Shown here: piece by piece, positions 5,511 to 7,025 of the stretch
Layout of the letters: each line of letters opens with the position of its first letter
Position numbering within the stretch: the first letter of the stretch is position 1
Translations under genes and position numbers: made by a program
Notes under the pieces: generated by a model
The model's input: only the letters and a program-made list of their open reading frames with translations
The model's database searches: none
What the model was told of the DNA's origin: nothing
Assembly (NCBI GenBank): GCA_025354845.1
Contig: JANXMD010000402.1
Span: 1-7,025 of the forward strand
Length of the DNA: 7,025 nucleotides
Origin: Verrucomicrobiota bacterium
GTDB taxonomy: Bacteria; Verrucomicrobiota; Verrucomicrobiia; Limisphaerales; UBA9464
Reading direction: 5' to 3'

Positions 5511-7025
5511 CGGGCTCCCGTCAATGCGGCCGGAGCCTGGGGACGGTTCAGCGACTTCGCGCCCGATCTGGACAACTGTTCACACGCCAACTCCCGGAAA
5601 CGCGGCACCACCTGCCTTCGGGATCGCGACATCCAGAACACCGAATTCGCGACACCCAACGCAATCCACAGGAGCAGCAGCTTCCCTGGGGTCATCCAGT
5701 TGCCTTGACCCGCCACCGACATCAACCCCAGAAGCGTGAGGAGCAGGACCCAAAGGACATTCGGGAGCGCCAGGCCCACGATCACGATCCAACTGCTGGT
5801 TCGGGTTCCCTGGCTGGTCATGCCCCTCCACATCCCCAGCCAGTAGAGCGTCAACGCATCCAGCGGGAGGAAGGCGATGCGAGCCATCCACACCAAGGCC
5901 CACAGGATCGACTCTTCGCCACCGGCAAATTCGGAACGCAGCGAGAGCACGAGGAAGATGGCATCCAGCGCCATCACGACGCCAATCGGCCCGCCGAATT
6001 GACGCAACAGCGCCACACGCCGGCCGACCAGCAACTCCGAAACCTCAAACGGAGTGGTGAGCAACAGCTCCAGTGCCCCGGTTCGACGGTCCTCCAGAAA
6101 CTGGCGCGGGGCCTCGTTGGCAATCCAGATCTTCAACACGACATGCAACAAGAACGAGGTGGCAAAATAGCACAGTGCATTCCACCAACTGGCCCCCATG
6201 CGCCACGCACCGTAGGCAAAGCACAGAAAAAAGAGGGTGAAAAAGGCCCACACCAAGAGCGGACGCAGCCAATAGCGCCCGGCGATCCACGCCGACGGAT
6301 TCGAATCCAAAAGTCGGCGCCGAAAGGCCCGCTTCGCGGCGAGGTCCGGAAACCGCACCGCCTCGAGCCACGCGCGCCACCCTGCGTGGGTATCCTTGGT
6401 CCCCCGCTCCTGCCAGCTCCGCGGGAGACGGAAGCACGCCAACGCCAGCAGTCCCACCACCATCAAGGCAGTCCAAAGTTCCGCCTTCCAGTAGGCCGCG
6501 GCACTCTTCTTAAACTCCGCATCGTCCACATGGGAAAACGCGACCGCGGGACTGAGGCGGGACATCCGCTCCAAAACGTGGGCCACGGTGGTGGACCACG
6601 GCGCCCGGGCGAGCGGGCCGCCGATCCATTCGACGAGATCCCGTGAAAGCACCGCCATGAGCGGACACAGAGCGAACATCGCGACGATTACCAGGAAGGT
6701 GCCACTCGCCGCGCGGCGCGAATCCCGGCAAAACACCGACACCGCCAGACCGGAGGAAAGCGACAGGATCAGAGTCGAGACCAGAAACAACACCATGCGC
6801 AGGTATTCCCCCGCGGTGACCCCACCCATCAACAAACCGAGAGCCATCACCGGCAGCAGCGCCAACAATCCATAAAACGCCCCCAGCGACGTGGCCGCCA
6901 CCTTTCCCAGCGCCACGTCAAAGCCGTTGAGATCGGTCAGGAAGAGCAGGCCGAGGGTTCCCTCGCGCTTCTCCGAGCTGACACAGTCCGAGGTGTAACT
7001 CACCCCCGCAAAGGCGGCGAAGGCC
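5507..7025 (-). CDS. ABC-2-type transporter permease, two-half fusion (upstream paralogue, 5' end cut off)
   Basis: This is a predicted inner-membrane ABC exporter subunit, paralogous to the downstream gene. The frame is open to the window edge, so the true start lies beyond 7025. By alignment with the neighbour about 65-70 N-terminal residues are missing. The in-frame GTG at 7003-7001 falls in mid-protein, just before the conserved TSD, and is not the start. Numbering from that GTG, the first-half coupling motif SSEKREGTLGLLFLTDL is at 9-25 followed by LGK, and the second-half motif LEDRRTGALELLLTTPF is at 303-319. The linker (about 193-250) contains RRRLLDSNPSAWIAGR, echoed in the neighbour as RQRLLARSAYLWLSQR. 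Several hydrophobic segments flank these motifs. The tail ends with a hydrophilic stretch after RFRELA. No ATPase motifs are present; the cognate ATPase may be upstream. Confidence 0.83.
   Translation of the reverse strand, partial: AFAAFAGVSYTSDCVSSEKREGTLGLLFLTDLNGFDVALGKVAATSLGAFYGLLALLPVMALGLLMGGVTAGEYLRMVLFLVSTLILSLSSGLAVSVFCRDSRRAASGTFLVIVAMFALCPLMAVLSRDLVEWIGGPLARAPWSTTVAHVLERMSRLSPAVAFSHVDDAEFKKSAAAYWKAELWTALMVVGLLALACFRLPRSWQERGTKDTHAGWRAWLEAVRFPDLAAKRAFRRRLLDSNPSAWIAGRYWLRPLLVWAFFTLFFLCFAYGAWRMGASWWNALCYFATSFLLHVVLKIWIANEAPRQFLEDRRTGALELLLTTPFEVSELLVGRRVALLRQFGGPIGVVMALDAIFLVLSLRSEFAGGEESILWALVWMARIAFLPLDALTLYWLGMWRGMTSQGTRTSSWIVIVGLALPNVLWVLLLTLLGLMSVAGQGNWMTPGKLLLLWIALGVANSVFWMSRSRRQVVPRFRELACEQLSRSGAKSLNRPQAPAALTGAR

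Noticed and set aside
5705..6646. 313-codon plus-strand open frame opposite the upstream permease
   Set aside because: It is dominated by H, Q, R, P and G, the reverse-strand reading of membrane-protein codons, with no domain. The minus-strand frame has clear ABC-2 motifs.
7001..7003. GTG at 7003-7001 as the start of the upstream permease
   Set aside because: The frame continues upstream to the window edge, and alignment with the paralogue places this codon about 75 residues into the protein.

Overview
The window looks like chromosomal DNA from a GC-rich, Gram-negative-type bacterium. A Verrucomicrobiota lineage (Pedosphaera/Limisphaerales-like) is my best guess. I base this on protein style, the weak or absent Shine-Dalgarno sites at several starts, and the large two-part ABC-2 permeases that I associate with that phylum and Planctomycetes. 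This is inference; no rRNA or other taxonomic marker is present.

Layout. Positions 1-208 hold no supported gene. Positions 209-2791 (+) carry a housekeeping block: aroQ (type II 3-dehydroquinate dehydratase, shikimate pathway), accB (biotin carboxyl carrier protein) and accC (biotin carboxylase). The same aroQ-accB-accC order is known in other bacteria, for example pseudomonads. A sigma-70-like promoter candidate and a 5' leader hairpin lie between aroQ and accB. A 13-bp perfect inverted repeat, predicted to form a very stable RNA hairpin, fills most of the short accB-accC gap. AccB and AccC together carry out the ATP-dependent carboxylation of biotin, the first half-reaction of acetyl-CoA carboxylase, which supplies malonyl-CoA for fatty acid synthesis. 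The carboxyltransferase genes (accA, accD) are not in the window.

Positions 2891-3811 (+) encode an endonuclease/exonuclease/phosphatase-superfamily hydrolase with all the usual catalytic motifs, a possible N-terminal export signal and unknown substrate. Its 3' end overlaps, tail to tail, the 3' end of a minus-strand operon.

That operon (7025 down to 3769) contains two paralogous ABC-2-type permeases. Each is built as two half-permeases in one chain, and the upstream one is cut off by the window end. A 10-codon open frame fits exactly between the two permease genes, overlapping the stop of the first and the start of the second by ATGA. It may couple their translation. The ATPase expected to power these permeases is not visible and may lie upstream, beyond 7025.

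No tRNA, rRNA, CRISPR array, insertion sequence or phage gene was found. The most interesting points are the accB-accC hairpin, unusual residues in AccC motifs, the EEP/permease overlap that pins the permease stop codon to the catalytic Asp-His codons, and the doubled permease architecture with its bridging minicistron.
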